Assembly (NCBI RefSeq): GCF_000317515.1
Contig: NC_019738.1
Coordinates: forward strand, 3,498,001 to 3,562,000
DNA length: 64,000 nt
Origin: Allocoleopsis franciscana PCC 7113
GTDB taxonomy: Bacteria; Cyanobacteriota; Cyanobacteriia; Cyanobacteriales; Coleofasciculaceae
Direction of reading: 5' to 3'
The notes under the pieces were generated by a model. That model ran no database searches. It saw only the letters and a list, made by a program, of their open reading frames with translations, and was not told the origin of the DNA. The position numbers were made by a program, and so were the translations under genes. Positions 36,296 to 45,709 of the stretch are shown one piece after another (positions within the stretch are counted from its first letter, which is position 1; every line of letters starts with the position of its first letter).

Positions 36296-36443
36296 CCGCC
36301 TTCAGGGGGTGACAATCGGCTCAAAAGATTGGTAGAGATTAGTTTTCATCCACTTGAGTTCTCAAAAAATCTTAGCTTATTGACAAGTTTATTGAGAATA
36401 GACTGGGGAGCCGACCTGTTCTCGATAATGATAATCATTGGGG
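36296..36443 (+). repeat. Inverted duplicate carrying a Fur/Zur box, copy 1
   Basis: About 145 bp, well conserved with the reverse complement of 56133-56275 (shared GACAATCGGCTCAAAAGATT and TTATTGAGAAT among others). It ends in the palindromic box. Confidence 0.85.
36424..36441. promoter_or_regulatory. Fur/Zur-type box in repeat copy 1
   Basis: ATAATGATAATCATT, with palindromic core AATGATAATCATT at 36427-36439. No gene start is near, so it may be a relic or part of a mobile repeat. Confidence 0.7.
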
Positions 36444-36448
36444 GAGGG

Positions 36449-36482
36449 AGAGGGTGGGCGAGGTGTACCTCGCCCACCCTCT
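36449..36482 (+). repeat. Perfect 34-nt hairpin
   Basis: A 16-bp stem with a 2-base GT centre (AGAGGGTGGGCGAGGT pairs fully with its partner). It is followed a few bases later by GGTTTTTC, so it could act as a terminator; it starts 8 bases after the Fur/Zur box. Confidence 0.85.
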
Positions 36483-36597
36483 TGACGGTTTTTCATCATC
36501 TTTCGGCTCAATTACAAGAGATTTGATAGCAGCTCTGTGAGCTGATAAAGACAGAAACAGGACTTACGCAACTGTCATATGCGATCGCCTACCAAAC

Positions 36598-37234
36598 TTA
36601 AGCTAAGGTCATGGTAAGTACCGGACGTTTGAGTTGCTCAATTAGGTAATTGGAGAGTAAGCCGTGCTTGAGCTGATAAACAGTTTGACCTGTAGAGTAA
36701 GCCAGTTGCTTTAGTCGTGTCCAGACGAGCATGGCACAGTTAATATGATTTCTCTGGATACGAGCGTTGCGGCACTGGCAAGATTCAATGACAGTCAATT
36801 GTTTGATTTCTCTGTGAAACTCCTCAATTTTCCAACGAATATCACACACCTCTTGTACAATATCCGTAGAATCTTGAGTTAAGTCATTAGTGGCGACAAA
36901 TTCCGTGCAAGTCGGTAGAGACAGTTACCCGGAATAGCTTCACTTTTTTGTCTTTCGGAAAAGTTTTTATTTTAATAATTTTACCCTGTTCAAGCTCGCT
37001 TAGACTCCAGTTGAGAGACTCAATGCGTTTATACTCTTCCCTGCCTCCTGTATCGTCAACTAGGCGGTTTTTCTTTAAAGGACAGTAGTAATACTTGCCC
37101 AAGTTATCAATATATTGCATTAAGCTCTTGGTCGCATACCAACTATCCATCAAGACTGTGTGGAAAGGCAGCCCTTTAGAGTAGATCAGGCTTTGCAGCA
37201 TGTCTAACACATGCTCTAGCTTACTTTTTCCATC
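36598..37234 (-). pseudogene. IS701-like transposase remnant
   Basis: Two frames: MDSWYATKSLMQYIDNLGK (37210-36887) and IRWKIEEFHREIKQL (36849-36598), joined by a one-base frame change near 36890 (the sequence reads through as FVATNDLTQDSTDIVQEV in the other frame). These are the second half of a DDE transposase of the IS701-like group. The start is missing. Confidence 0.75.
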
Positions 37235-37259
37235 TCCGTCTGGCTCGTAAATTCGCTCA

Positions 37260-37634
37260 CTACCACAGGTCTTCGGTTTCGAGCTGCTTTTCTAGTCCTT
37301 GAGCCGTTTTGCCCAATAGTCTCAACAGGAATTTCTCTGGCAGTCTTTTTCTGGCTTTTGAGTATCCCCCTGTGTCAGCAGCAGGAATGGCTTCTCCAGC
37401 CGCCGCTAGCCAAGCAATCACCCGACTAACTGCATTTTGTAGGCTTTTGTCTGTATCCAACACTTGAGATAGGAACGCCCATAAGGTGACGATGGGGTTG
37501 AACAGGCGGCTACGATACTTTACCTTTTCGGCTTCTAAAGCTTCCCTGATACTATCTTCTGGCAATATCTCCCCAAATGGTAGTCCTACACTGTTAGCAA
37601 ACTTCTGCTTGAGAATTTCAACGCGATTGGGCAT
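37260..37634 (-). pseudogene. IS4-family transposase N-terminal fragment
   Basis: 124 residues: TLWAFLSQVLDTDKSLQNAV and DTGGYSKARKRLPEKFL match the N-terminal region of ISH8/IS4-type transposases. It breaks off at EDLW, where IS701-like sequence begins, so the two remnants are fused. Confidence 0.78.
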
Positions 37635-38293
37635 AGTAGAGGCACTGATAAGTCAATCTCCTAGGTGGTGAGTTACTCAAACCCAGCCTGGGAGACTTTT
37701 TTACCACGTTTAGGTGATTGTGCGATCGCTGCTTAAGTCAGTGCCATTCCTCTTAAGAGAGTACTTGAGAAGTTCAAGATGCGAGCGTTTCCCCAAATAT
37801 AAGGAGGCAACCTCATAAGCTGCGGCGCATCTAAATTGAATATGAAAATTTTTGAAAGGGGTGTGGGGTGTAGGGTGTGGGGTGTGAAGGTATACAAATT
37901 AAATGCGTAACAGCTTATAGAGACGGAAAAACCCATTGAGAACTGCTACGACATCATTTTCGCTATCCGGTAAAGAATCTTTACGACTGGAGAAAGGGGG
38001 GCTATTAGAGCAAATTTGGTATGAAGTGTTACCCAATGCTAAGTCATAACAGGCTGTGAAGAAATTTAGTGGCTTTGTCAATTTACAATTGTAAACTCCT
38101 AAGATAGGTGTAGAAGGCTGAAAGCTTGTATTGAAGAGACTTAAGCAATACAACTGTTGCAAAAATAGCCAGCCTCTAAGGAGCTTAAAATTTAATGATC
38201 GATTCTTACAAATGACGCAATTTAGTGTTGATTAATCTTATTCAGTAATCAGCAAAAAAGAGTTTAAATTGCTGTAGTTGAGTGTTAATTAAT
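37635..38293. other. Intergenic region before hoxE
   Basis: Contains a GTGTGGG-type heptamer repeat (37855-37893) and AT-rich DNA likely to include the hox promoter. An 87-codon frame on the minus strand (37899-38162) has no recognisable product. I see no clear LexA or AbrB site. Confidence 0.55.
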
Positions 38294-38899
38294 ATGTCTT
38301 CCCCACCTCTTCAAAACAAACAACGTTCGGCAGATGATAGCGTTGCATCCCCGTCCAGATCACCTTCTGCCAAGGGTCATGCCAGTGGCGATAGCGAAGC
38401 GCTGCTGCGTTCGCCCTTGGCGTTGCCGAAGGCTAGCGCAGATCGCCGCTTTAAAGCATTGGATATGACCATGAAGCGGAATCAGTACAAACCAGATGCC
38501 TTAATTGAAGTGCTGCATAAGGCACAGGAAGCCTTTGGCTATCTGGAAGAAGATGTCCTGGTCTACATCGCTAAGGGACTCAAACTGCCGTTGAGTCGAG
38601 TATACGGAGTTGCAACGTTCTACCACCTGTTTTCTCTCAAACCCAGTGGTGCTCATACCTGCGTCGTTTGCTTGGGAACAGCGTGCTACGTCAAAGGTGG
38701 CAACAAAGTGATGGAAACATTGGAAAAAGAACTGGGGATCGAGAGGGGCAAGACAACTCCAGATGGCAACGTTTCACTAGTAGGCGCTCGCTGTTTGGGA
38801 GCCTGTGGGATTGCTCCGGCAGTTGTCTTCGATGGCACTGTGGCAGGGAAACTGGAGCCGGAAACTGCACTGGAGCGTATTCGTACCTGGGAAACCTGA
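38294..38899 (+). CDS. hoxE: Bidirectional [NiFe] hydrogenase diaphorase subunit HoxE
   Basis: 201 residues from ATG 38294. The NuoE-like [2Fe-2S] thioredoxin-fold domain has CLGTAC and CLGACG cysteine pairs. The first 50 or so residues are low-complexity because of an in-frame copy of the GCGATAGC-type dispersed repeat (38385-38447); relatives start near the MKRNQYKPDALIEVLHKAQE region. HoxE passes electrons between HoxFU and the hydrogenase or membrane. First gene of the hox run. Confidence 0.93.
   Translation: MSSPPLQNKQRSADDSVASPSRSPSAKGHASGDSEALLRSPLALPKASADRRFKALDMTMKRNQYKPDALIEVLHKAQEAFGYLEEDVLVYIAKGLKLPLSRVYGVATFYHLFSLKPSGAHTCVVCLGTACYVKGGNKVMETLEKELGIERGKTTPDGNVSLVGARCLGACGIAPAVVFDGTVAGKLEPETALERIRTWET
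38385..38447 (+). repeat. Dispersed GCGATAGC-type repeat inside hoxE
   Basis: Reads GCGATAGCGAAGCGCTGCTG, then a related inverted part; similar to the copies in cysS and the pentapeptide gene. Translated as SGDSEALLRSPLALPKASAD. Confidence 0.7.
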
Positions 38900-38984
38900 C
38901 CTAAAGCCCCAATATCCTAGCCTCTTGGAATTGGAAGAATAACCTAACGCAGGTAAGCCGTAACGGAGAGGAGATAGGTTCAGT

Positions 38985-40613
38985 ATGAATTTAACCGAAT
39001 TATTAGAAGTTGCTGAGCAGGAACGATCGCACCAAAAGAGCATTCGTATCCACTGCTGTACATCGACGGGATGCCGTGCGGCTAATTCTCTGGATGTGCA
39101 AGCCAATATGCAAAGCGCAGTGAAAGAACACGGATTAAGCGATCGCGTTGAAGTTATTGGCGTAGGTTGCATGGGGTTCTGCGGACGAGGCCCCCTAGTA
39201 GAAGTTGATCCCAATAACTTGCTCTACGAAGAAGTTAAGCCAGAAGAAGCTGCCAGTATCATTGATGCTCTTAATGGCGGGACTGCCAAACCCATCCAAG
39301 GCGATACCCAGCATCCTTTTTTTGCTCGACAAATGCGGATTGTGCGGGAACACAGCGGCAAAATTGATCCAGAACGGATTGAGGAATATATTGCTGTTGG
39401 CGGTTATCAGTCCTTGTATAAAGCACTCTATGACATGACCCCTGCCCAAGTTGTAGAGGAAATCACGAAGAGTGGTTTGCGGGGACGGGGTGGTGGTGGC
39501 TATCCCACAGGGCTGAAGTGGGCAACGGTGGCCAAAGTATCGGCAGATCAGAAATATGTTATCTGCAATGGTGACGAAGGCGACCCCGGTGCATTTATGG
39601 ATCGCAGCGTTTTGGAGAGCGATCCCCATTTAGTCTTAGAAGGCATGGCGATCGCTGGTTATGCCGTTGGCGCAAATCATGGATATATCTACGTTCGAGC
39701 GGAATATCCTCTCGCCATTCAACGCCTGCAAAAGGCAATTCAACAAGCCAAGAAGTACAATCTCCTCGGCACACAAATTTTTGACTCTCCCTTCGATTTC
39801 AAAGTTGATATTCGCATTGGTGCGGGAGCATTTGTCTGCGGTGAGGAAACAGCCCTGATCCAATCGATTGAAGGCGGACGAGGTAATCCACGTCCTCGCC
39901 CCCCCTACCCAGCTCAAAAAGGCTTGTGGGGCTGTCCAACATTAATTAACAACGTAGAAAGCTTTGCCAATATTGCTCCTATCATTCGTGAGGGAGCAGA
40001 TTGGTATGCCAGTATCGGCACTGAAAAAAGTAAAGGAACCAAGATTTTTGCCCTGACTGGGAAGATTCGTAACAACGGATTGATTGAAGTCCCGATGGGA
40101 ATCACTCTGCGAGAAATTGTGGAAGAAATGGGCGGCTGCGTTCCCGATGGAGTCGTCAAGACGGTACAAACAGGCGGCCCCTCCGGTGGTTGTATTCCTG
40201 CCGCGTTGCTGGATACTCCAGTTGACTATGATTCGCTCATGGCGGTTGGTTCCATGATGGGATCGGGCGGGATGGTGGTGATGGATCAAGACACCAGCAT
40301 GGTGGAAGTTGCTCAGTTCTACATGGAATTCTGCCGGGATGAATCGTGTGGCAAATGCATTCCATGCCGTGCGGGAACGGTTCAGCTTTATGAGCTGTTG
40401 AATAAGATCGCGAACCGTCAGGCGACGCAGAAAGACTTGGAGCAGCTAGAAGCCCTCTGCTACATGGTTAAGGAAATGAGCCTCTGTGGGTTAGGTCAAA
40501 CGGCTCCAAATCCGGTACTCAGCACGTTGAAATACTTCAAGCAGGAGTATTTAGAGTTGCTGCAATCTCCAGTCGAACACAACGGCAAAGTCACCGTTTC
40601 GCAATCTTCGTGA
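38985..40613 (+). CDS. hoxF: Hydrogenase diaphorase subunit HoxF
   Basis: 542 residues. The N-terminal [2Fe-2S] thioredoxin-like part has CCTSTGC and CMGFCG; the middle binds FMN and NAD ([16 protein letters not shown], then [12 protein letters not shown]); the C-terminus has the NuoF-type 4Fe-4S cluster ([12 protein letters not shown], later Cys in MSLCGLG). It oxidises or forms NAD(P)H for the soluble bidirectional hydrogenase. It lies 85 bp after hoxE and 7 bp before hoxU. Confidence 0.96.
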   Translation: MNLTELLEVAEQERSHQKSIRIHCCTSTGCRAANSLDVQANMQSAVKEHGLSDRVEVIGVGCMGFCGRGPLVEVDPNNLLYEEVKPEEAASIIDALNGGTAKPIQGDTQHPFFARQMRIVREHSGKIDPERIEEYIAVGGYQSLYKALYDMTPAQVVEEITKSGLRGRGGGGYPTGLKWATVAKVSADQKYVICNGDEGDPGAFMDRSVLESDPHLVLEGMAIAGYAVGANHGYIYVRAEYPLAIQRLQKAIQQAKKYNLLGTQIFDSPFDFKVDIRIGAGAFVCGEETALIQSIEGGRGNPRPRPPYPAQKGLWGCPTLINNVESFANIAPIIREGADWYASIGTEKSKGTKIFALTGKIRNNGLIEVPMGITLREIVEEMGGCVPDGVVKTVQTGGPSGGCIPAALLDTPVDYDSLMAVGSMMGSGGMVVMDQDTSMVEVAQFYMEFCRDESCGKCIPCRAGTVQLYELLNKIANRQATQKDLEQLEALCYMVKEMSLCGLGQTAPNPVLSTLKYFKQEYLELLQSPVEHNGKVTVSQSS

Positions 40614-40620
40614 GGTTTGT

Positions 40621-41337
40621 ATGTCTGTCAAAACGCTCAAAATTGATGGAATTGATGTAGCGATCGAAGAGGGCGCAAGCATCCTGCAAGCGGCAAGAGA
40701 GGCTGGAGTCACGATTCCTACGCTATGTCACCTTGATGGTGTCACAGATATCGGCGCTTGCCGTCTGTGCATGGTAGAAATTGCTGGAACACCTAGGCTG
40801 TTTCCTGCATGTGTCACTCAGGTGGCTGAGGGGATGGACATTTCTACCAACACGCCCAAGCTGCAAGAATACCGCCGCATGGTTGTTGAGTTGCTGTTTG
40901 CTGAAGGAAACCATGTCTGCGCCTTTTGCGTGGCGAATGGTAATTGCGAGTTGCAAGATGTCGCTATTGAAGTTGGAATGGATCATTCTCGCTTCCCGTA
41001 TCGTTACCCCGATCGCAAAGTCGATAATTCGCATCAGCGATTTAGTATTGACCACAACCGTTGCATTCTCTGTACTCGTTGCGTGCGCGTCTGCGATGAG
41101 ATTGAGGGAGCGCATGTTTGGGATGTGGCACAACGGGGCGAGAATTGCTACATCGTGTCTGGATTGAATCAGCCTTGGGGTGCAGTGGATGCTTGTACCT
41201 CCTGCGGTAAGTGTGTCGATGCCTGTCCTACGGGAGCAATTTTCCGTAAAGGCGAAACGACTGGAGAGAAAGAACGCGATCGCAACAAGCTGGAATTTTT
41301 GGTAAGGGCGCGGGAGAAGAGAGAATGGACAAGATAA
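40621..41337 (+). CDS. hoxU: Hydrogenase diaphorase subunit HoxU
   Basis: 238 residues, like the N-terminal third of NuoG: a [2Fe-2S] ferredoxin domain (CHLDGVTDIGACRLC), the His-Cys3 cluster (HVCAFCVANGNC) and two 4Fe-4S motifs (CILCTRCVRVC and CTSCGKCVDACP). It carries electrons from HoxF towards HoxY. It overlaps hoxY by 13 bp, so translation is coupled. Confidence 0.96.
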   Translation: MSVKTLKIDGIDVAIEEGASILQAAREAGVTIPTLCHLDGVTDIGACRLCMVEIAGTPRLFPACVTQVAEGMDISTNTPKLQEYRRMVVELLFAEGNHVCAFCVANGNCELQDVAIEVGMDHSRFPYRYPDRKVDNSHQRFSIDHNRCILCTRCVRVCDEIEGAHVWDVAQRGENCYIVSGLNQPWGAVDACTSCGKCVDACPTGAIFRKGETTGEKERDRNKLEFLVRAREKREWTR

Positions 41338-41873
41338 GATTTGCCACCGTTTGGTTAGCAGGCTGTTCCGGTTGCCATATGTCGTTTTTGGATTTAGACG
41401 AGTGGTTGATTGAACTCGCTAGGCAGGTGGATGTGGTATACAGTCCCGTTGGCTCAGATCTGAAGGACTATCCCGAAAACGTCGATATTTGTCTGGTTGA
41501 GGGAGGCGTTGCCAACGAAGACAATCTGGAACTGATCCACCAAGTCCGACAACGCACCAAAATCCTAATTTCATTTGGGGATTGTGCCGTGACAGCCAAC
41601 ATTCCTGCTATGCGAAATATGTTGGGGACTGCTGAACCCGTCCTCAAACGCGCTTACATGGAATTGGCAGATACCGGACGGCAACTGCCTCATGAGCCAG
41701 GAATTGTACCGGAATTGCTCGATCGCGTATTGCCCGTGCATCAGGTTGTTCCAGTTGATATCTATATGCCGGGATGTCCGCCATCGGCTGAGCGAATTCA
41801 AGCAACGCTTGAACCTCTCCTCAAAGGGGAAAAACCCCACATGGAAGGGCGAGACATGATTAAGTTTGGATAA
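41325..41873 (+). CDS. hoxY: [NiFe] hydrogenase small subunit HoxY
   Basis: 182 residues. Ligands of the proximal 4Fe-4S cluster are visible in AGCSGCHMSF, FGDCAV and MPGCPPS. No Tat signal, as expected for the cytoplasmic bidirectional enzyme. It contacts HoxH and HoxU. Confidence 0.96.
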   Translation: MDKIRFATVWLAGCSGCHMSFLDLDEWLIELARQVDVVYSPVGSDLKDYPENVDICLVEGGVANEDNLELIHQVRQRTKILISFGDCAVTANIPAMRNMLGTAEPVLKRAYMELADTGRQLPHEPGIVPELLDRVLPVHQVVPVDIYMPGCPPSAERIQATLEPLLKGEKPHMEGRDMIKFG

Positions 41874-41875
41874 TT

Positions 41876-41910
41876 GGTCATTAGTCATTAGTCATTGGTT
41901 ATTAGTTGCG
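41876..41910 (+). repeat. Heptamer short tandem repeat between hoxY and hoxH
   Basis: CATTAGT-like units in tandem (TCATTAGTCATTAGTCATTG), a typical cyanobacterial short tandemly repeated sequence. Confidence 0.8.
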
Positions 41911-41978
41911 GGTTACTGGCTAATTGAAAACAGACAGGTCATGTGACAAATGACAGCTAATGAGAAGAGAGAGGCGCT

Positions 41979-43415
41979 ATGAAGACTGTTGTCATCGATC
42001 CTGTTACACGCATTGAGGGACACGCTAAAATCTCAATCTTTCTAGACGACGCGGGTGAAGTCTCAGATGCTCGGTTTCATGTCGTAGAATATCGGGGATT
42101 TGAAAAGTTTTGTGAAGGCAGACCTTTCACAGATATGGCAGGCATTACTGCCCGGATTTGCGGCATTTGTCCGGTGAGTCACTTGCTAGCATCCTCGAAG
42201 ACTGGGGACAAAATTCTGGCAGTAAAAATTCCGCCTGCGGCAGAGAAATTGCGGCGATTGATGAATCTGGCACAGATTACTCAATCTCATGCACTTTCAT
42301 TCTTTCACCTCAGTAGTCCGGATTTCTTGCTGGGTTGGGATAGCGATCCGGCAAAACGGAATGTGTTTGGGTTAATTGAAGCGAATCCCGATCTGGCACG
42401 AGCTGGAATTCGGCTACGGCAATTTGGACAAAATATAATCGAACTGTTGGGCGCACGCAAGATTCACTCGGCTTGGACGGTGCCGGGAGGGGTGCGATCG
42501 CCGCTTTCGGAAGAAGGCAGACAGTGGATTTGCGATCGCTTGCCCGAATCATTGGCAACCGTCAATCTGGCTTTGGGGCTATTCAAAGGTATGATTGATG
42601 GTCAACTCAAAGATGAAGTTAATATCTTTGGTGAATTCCCTTCGCTGTTTATGGGACTCGTTGGCAAGGATGGCGAATGGGAACATTATGGTGGACATCT
42701 CCGCTTTAGTGATAGTCAAGGCAATATTATTGCTGACAACTTGAGCGAAGATAACTATCAGGATTTCTTAGGGGAAGCCGTTGAGCACTGGTCATATCTA
42801 AAATTCCCGTACTACAAACCATTAGGTTATCCTGATGGTATTTATCGAGTGGGGCCACTGGCTCGACTGAATGTGTGTAATCACATTGGTTCAGAAGCTG
42901 CCGATCGGGAGTTAAGAGAATTTCGCGATCGCGCTGGTGGAGTTCCCACATCTTCATTCCTTTACCACTATGCTCGATTGATTGAAATCCTGGCATGTTT
43001 GGAGAAAATCCAAACTCTCATGGACGATCCAGATATTTTATCCAATCGAATTCGCGCTCAGGGTGGAGTGAATCAACTGGAAGCGATCGGAGTCAGCGAA
43101 GCACCACGCGGTACCCTGTTCCATCATTACAAAGTGGATGAAAATGGCTTAATTGAGAAGGTCAATCTCATCATTGCCACTGGACAAAATAACCTGGCAA
43201 TGAACAAAACCGTTGCTCAAATCGCTAAGCAATATATTCATGGGGATGGCAACGGCCATGCAATTCCCGAAGGCTTTCTAAACCGTGTTGAAGCAGGAAT
43301 TCGCTGCTACGATCCGTGTTTATCATGCTCTACCCATGCAGCAGGACAAATGCCTTTACACGTTCAACTAGTTGCACCCGATGGAACGATAGTGAACGAG
43401 ATTTATCGGGACTGA
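41979..43415 (+). CDS. hoxH: [NiFe] hydrogenase large subunit HoxH
   Basis: 478 residues. Ni-Fe ligands are in [10 protein letters not shown] (N-terminal) and DPCLSCSTH (C-terminal). The residues after the last His ([10 protein letters not shown] onward) are the tail expected to be cut off by the HoxW protease after nickel insertion. It forms the active site for H2 production and uptake. hoxW follows after a hairpin. Confidence 0.97.
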   Translation: MKTVVIDPVTRIEGHAKISIFLDDAGEVSDARFHVVEYRGFEKFCEGRPFTDMAGITARICGICPVSHLLASSKTGDKILAVKIPPAAEKLRRLMNLAQITQSHALSFFHLSSPDFLLGWDSDPAKRNVFGLIEANPDLARAGIRLRQFGQNIIELLGARKIHSAWTVPGGVRSPLSEEGRQWICDRLPESLATVNLALGLFKGMIDGQLKDEVNIFGEFPSLFMGLVGKDGEWEHYGGHLRFSDSQGNIIADNLSEDNYQDFLGEAVEHWSYLKFPYYKPLGYPDGIYRVGPLARLNVCNHIGSEAADRELREFRDRAGGVPTSSFLYHYARLIEILACLEKIQTLMDDPDILSNRIRAQGGVNQLEAIGVSEAPRGTLFHHYKVDENGLIEKVNLIIATGQNNLAMNKTVAQIAKQYIHGDGNGHAIPEGFLNRVEAGIRCYDPCLSCSTHAAGQMPLHVQLVAPDGTIVNEIYRD

Positions 43416-43420
43416 AGATG

Positions 43421-43454
43421 AGATTCCCGGCTTCTTTAGAGAAGTCGGGAATCT
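43421..43454 (+). repeat. Hairpin between hoxH and hoxW
   Basis: A 14-bp stem (43421-43434 with 43441-43454, one G-T pair) with loop TTTAGA, not followed by T. It may mark an mRNA processing or stability site rather than a strong terminator. Confidence 0.75.
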
Positions 43455-43484
43455 AAACCGCTGAGTAAGCAAAGGAGGTAATCC

Positions 43485-43976
43485 TTGAAGATTACTGATA
43501 ACAAAAAAATTAGCTATCTGATCATTGGCTATGGCAACACAATTCGGGGTGATGATGGAGCGGGTTATCAGATTGCCGAATCCATTGCTCAGTGGAATTT
43601 GGATCATGTGCGATCGCTGGCGGTGCATCAACTGACGCCAGACTTAGCTGAAGCGATCGCACAGGCTAAAACCGTCATTTTTGTAGATGCGGTGGCTACA
43701 TTATCAGAGGTCAAAATCGAACAACTCAGACCGAATTATGCCGCCAGCTTTACGGGACATTATGCCGATCCGCGATCGCTGCTTGCTTTAACCCGTGCCC
43801 TGTATAAAGCTATTCCTACTGCTTACCGGATTTTGATTCCAGCCGTTAATTTTTCCTTTGGTGAAACCCTTTCTCCCGTCACCCGAAAGAGTGTTGACTT
43901 GGCTTTAGTCAAGATAAAAAAACTGGTTTCTCAACAGAACAGCACAATGAGGACTGCTTATGAGAAAACCCTGTGA
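43485..43976 (+). CDS. hoxW: Hydrogenase maturation protease HoxW
   Basis: 163 residues. YLIIGYGNTIRGDDGAGY and FVDAVA carry the metal-binding acidic residues of the HyaD/HycI peptidase family, and HY in FTGHYADP the third ligand. It cleaves the HoxH C-terminus. The TTG start at 43485 is chosen because AAAGGAGG lies 7 bp upstream. The stop lies 35 bp before cp12. Confidence 0.9.
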   Translation: MKITDNKKISYLIIGYGNTIRGDDGAGYQIAESIAQWNLDHVRSLAVHQLTPDLAEAIAQAKTVIFVDAVATLSEVKIEQLRPNYAASFTGHYADPRSLLALTRALYKAIPTAYRILIPAVNFSFGETLSPVTRKSVDLALVKIKKLVSQQNSTMRTAYEKTL

Positions 43977-44011
43977 AAACTGAATCTCAACTAACTCAAA
44001 AGGAGAGTTAT

Positions 44012-44263
44012 ATGAAAACTTCCGATCGCTTATCCCATTCCATCTCTTTAGAGCAACGCATTCATGACGCAATCGCAGAAGCTCACGCAATCTCCGCTCG
44101 ATATGCTTCAGAATCTCCTGAATGTGGTGCTGCCTGGGACATTGTGGAAGAGTTGCAAGCAGAAGCGGCTCATCAAAAGATAGCATGCTTAGGCAAAACA
44201 GGATTCACAGATTACTGCGAGGAATTTCCAGATGCGCTGGAAGCCAGAGTGTACGACACGTAG
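44012..44263 (+). CDS. cp12: CP12-domain protein with incomplete cysteine pairs
   Basis: 83 residues from ATG 44012 (ribosome site AGGAG). AAWDIVEELQAEAAHQK (about 40-56) is the CP12 core that binds phosphoribulokinase; the C-terminal YCEEFPDALEARVYDT binds GAPDH. Standard CP12 has two Cys pairs forming redox disulfides; here each pair keeps only one Cys (Cys38 and Cys69; the partners near 29 and at 78 are Ala), plus an extra Cys59. The redox switch is probably altered. Its place in a hydrogenase cluster matches the hoxW-cp12-hypA order recalled from Lyngbya. Confidence 0.88.
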   Translation: MKTSDRLSHSISLEQRIHDAIAEAHAISARYASESPECGAAWDIVEELQAEAAHQKIACLGKTGFTDYCEEFPDALEARVYDT

Positions 44264-44323
44264 ATTAATTATCCACAAAGGAAAATCAACATGAATGTTA
44301 CGTTTTTACAACAGTTTCATTTC

Positions 44324-44404
44324 AGATCTCCCCCAGCCCCCCTTAACAAGGGGCGAGAAAACTCTTAAAGTCCCCCTTTTTAAGGGGGATTTAGGGGGAT
44401 CTTC
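44324..44404. repeat. MITE-like C-run/G-run inverted repeat, copy 1
   Basis: Begins AGATCTCCCCCAGCCCCCCTT and ends AAGGGGGATTTAGGGGGATC in inverse orientation (81 bp). The same family occurs at 52590-52707 and inside hypF at 46928-47007. Confidence 0.8.
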
Positions 44405-44462
44405 CATGTCTTGCATTCTTTTTTGAAATCAGTAGTACTTTCCCCTTCACTTCCTAATTGCT

Positions 44463-44804
44463 ATGCACGAAGTTGGCATCATGCAAAATACGCTAGATAT
44501 TGCTCTGGAGTACGCGAACCGTCAGGGTGCAGCTCAAATTCACCGCATGACATTACGCATCGGTCAATTGTCGGGAGTGGAGCCAGAAGCGTTAGCGTTT
44601 GCGTTTGATGTTGTGACGCGGGGAACCATTGCCGAACGCGCCCAACTCAACATTGATTCCATTCCAGCCATTTGCTATTGCCCAAATTGCCAACGTGAAT
44701 TTCAGCCTTCTGATTGGATTTACGAGTGTCCTGAGTGCCATGAATTCTGCACTGAAATCCGTCAGGGTAGGGAACTTGAACTTGCTTCACTGGAGGTTTC
44801 TTAG
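44463..44804 (+). CDS. hypA: Hydrogenase nickel-insertion protein HypA
   Basis: 113 residues. The N-terminal MHEVGIM provides the nickel-binding His2; the zinc site has CPNCQ and CPECHEFC (Cys-x2-Cys pairs; the first in CYCPNC). It works with HypB to load nickel into HoxH. One base separates its stop from the hypB start. Confidence 0.95.
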   Translation: MHEVGIMQNTLDIALEYANRQGAAQIHRMTLRIGQLSGVEPEALAFAFDVVTRGTIAERAQLNIDSIPAICYCPNCQREFQPSDWIYECPECHEFCTEIRQGRELELASLEVS

Positions 44805-44805
44805 T

Positions 44806-45681
44806 ATGTGTGAAGATTGTGGTTGCAGCCAGGTTGGAGCAGTAGCGATTGATGGGGTTACTCATCACGAACATTCCCATCTGCATGAACATTCTCATTC
44901 TCACGATCATCCAGATGAGCATCAACAAAGAAAGGCAGAGGGGAGAGGGCAGAGGGCAGAAGGAATTTATCCCGATGCTGTTAGCGATCTGCATGAGCGA
45001 TCGCATGTTTCACAAACCCTTACCATTCATGAATCTCTACTGTCGAAAAATGATCGCTTAGCAGAGCGCAATCGGGGATATTTCCAGGCAAAAAGGGTGC
45101 TAGCACTCAACATTCTGTCCTCGCCGGGTTCGGGGAAAACAGCACTGATTGAGCGAATGGTGCAGGATTTGAACAGTCGCATACTGGCATCCCTGCAACA
45201 CCCGTTACGGATTGGTGTCATTGTGGGTGATTTAGAAACAGATAATGATGCTCAGCGCTTACGCCGTGCTGGTGCGCCAGCCGTACAAATCACCACGGGG
45301 AATGCCTGTCATCTAGAAGCGGATATGGTGTCACGGGCAATGCAGAAGCTCGATCTGGATGCTCTGGAGGTGTTGATTATTGAAAATGTGGGTAACTTAG
45401 TCTGTCCGGCTAGCTATGACTTAGGCGAAGCGATGCGAGTTGTGTTGCTATCCGTGACGGAAGGAGAGGATAAACCTTTGAAGTATCCCACAATGTTCAA
45501 AACGGCAAATGTCGTTCTGATTAACAAAATCGACATTGCAGAAGCCGTGGGGTTCGACAGGGAACGGGCTATTGCTAACATTCAGCGCGTCGCACCCCAG
45601 GCAATTCTCTTTGAAGTTTCTGCTCGAACTGGACAGGGAATGGAAGCTTGGTATAGCTACCTGGGAACTGCCATTCAATAG
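44806..45681 (+). CDS. hypB: Hydrogenase nickel-insertion GTPase HypB
   Basis: 291 residues from ATG 44806. The N-terminal MCEDCGC nickel site is followed by a His-rich stretch ([16 protein letters not shown]) and the GTPase domain ([11 protein letters not shown]-loop, NKID). Between them lies an insert ([11 protein letters not shown]) coded by GCAGAGG-type heptamer repeats at 44934-44963. It hydrolyses GTP while delivering nickel with HypA. Confidence 0.95.
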   Translation: MCEDCGCSQVGAVAIDGVTHHEHSHLHEHSHSHDHPDEHQQRKAEGRGQRAEGIYPDAVSDLHERSHVSQTLTIHESLLSKNDRLAERNRGYFQAKRVLALNILSSPGSGKTALIERMVQDLNSRILASLQHPLRIGVIVGDLETDNDAQRLRRAGAPAVQITTGNACHLEADMVSRAMQKLDLDALEVLIIENVGNLVCPASYDLGEAMRVVLLSVTEGEDKPLKYPTMFKTANVVLINKIDIAEAVGFDRERAIANIQRVAPQAILFEVSARTGQGMEAWYSYLGTAIQ

Positions 45682-45709
45682 CCTGTGCAAGTTATCAGGA
45701 GAAGGGGCT

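Larger units (their letters stand above)
36016..36597. other. Repeat-rich intergenic region
   Basis: Contains a GC hairpin (GGGGGCG/CGCCCCC near 36243-36262), a segment repeated in inverse orientation at 56.1-56.3 kb with a Fur/Zur box, a perfect 34-nt hairpin and, at 36558-36574, CAGGACTTACGCAACTG, which recurs at 57765-57781. No gene. Confidence 0.75.

Noticed and set aside
37899-38162. 87-codon gene on the minus strand before hoxE
   Set aside because: No ribosome site and no recognisable features; treated as intergenic.
41876-41910. Possible CRISPR-like repeat array
   Set aside because: Units are seven bases in direct tandem with no spacers; this is a short tandem repeat. No other array-like pattern was seen in the window.
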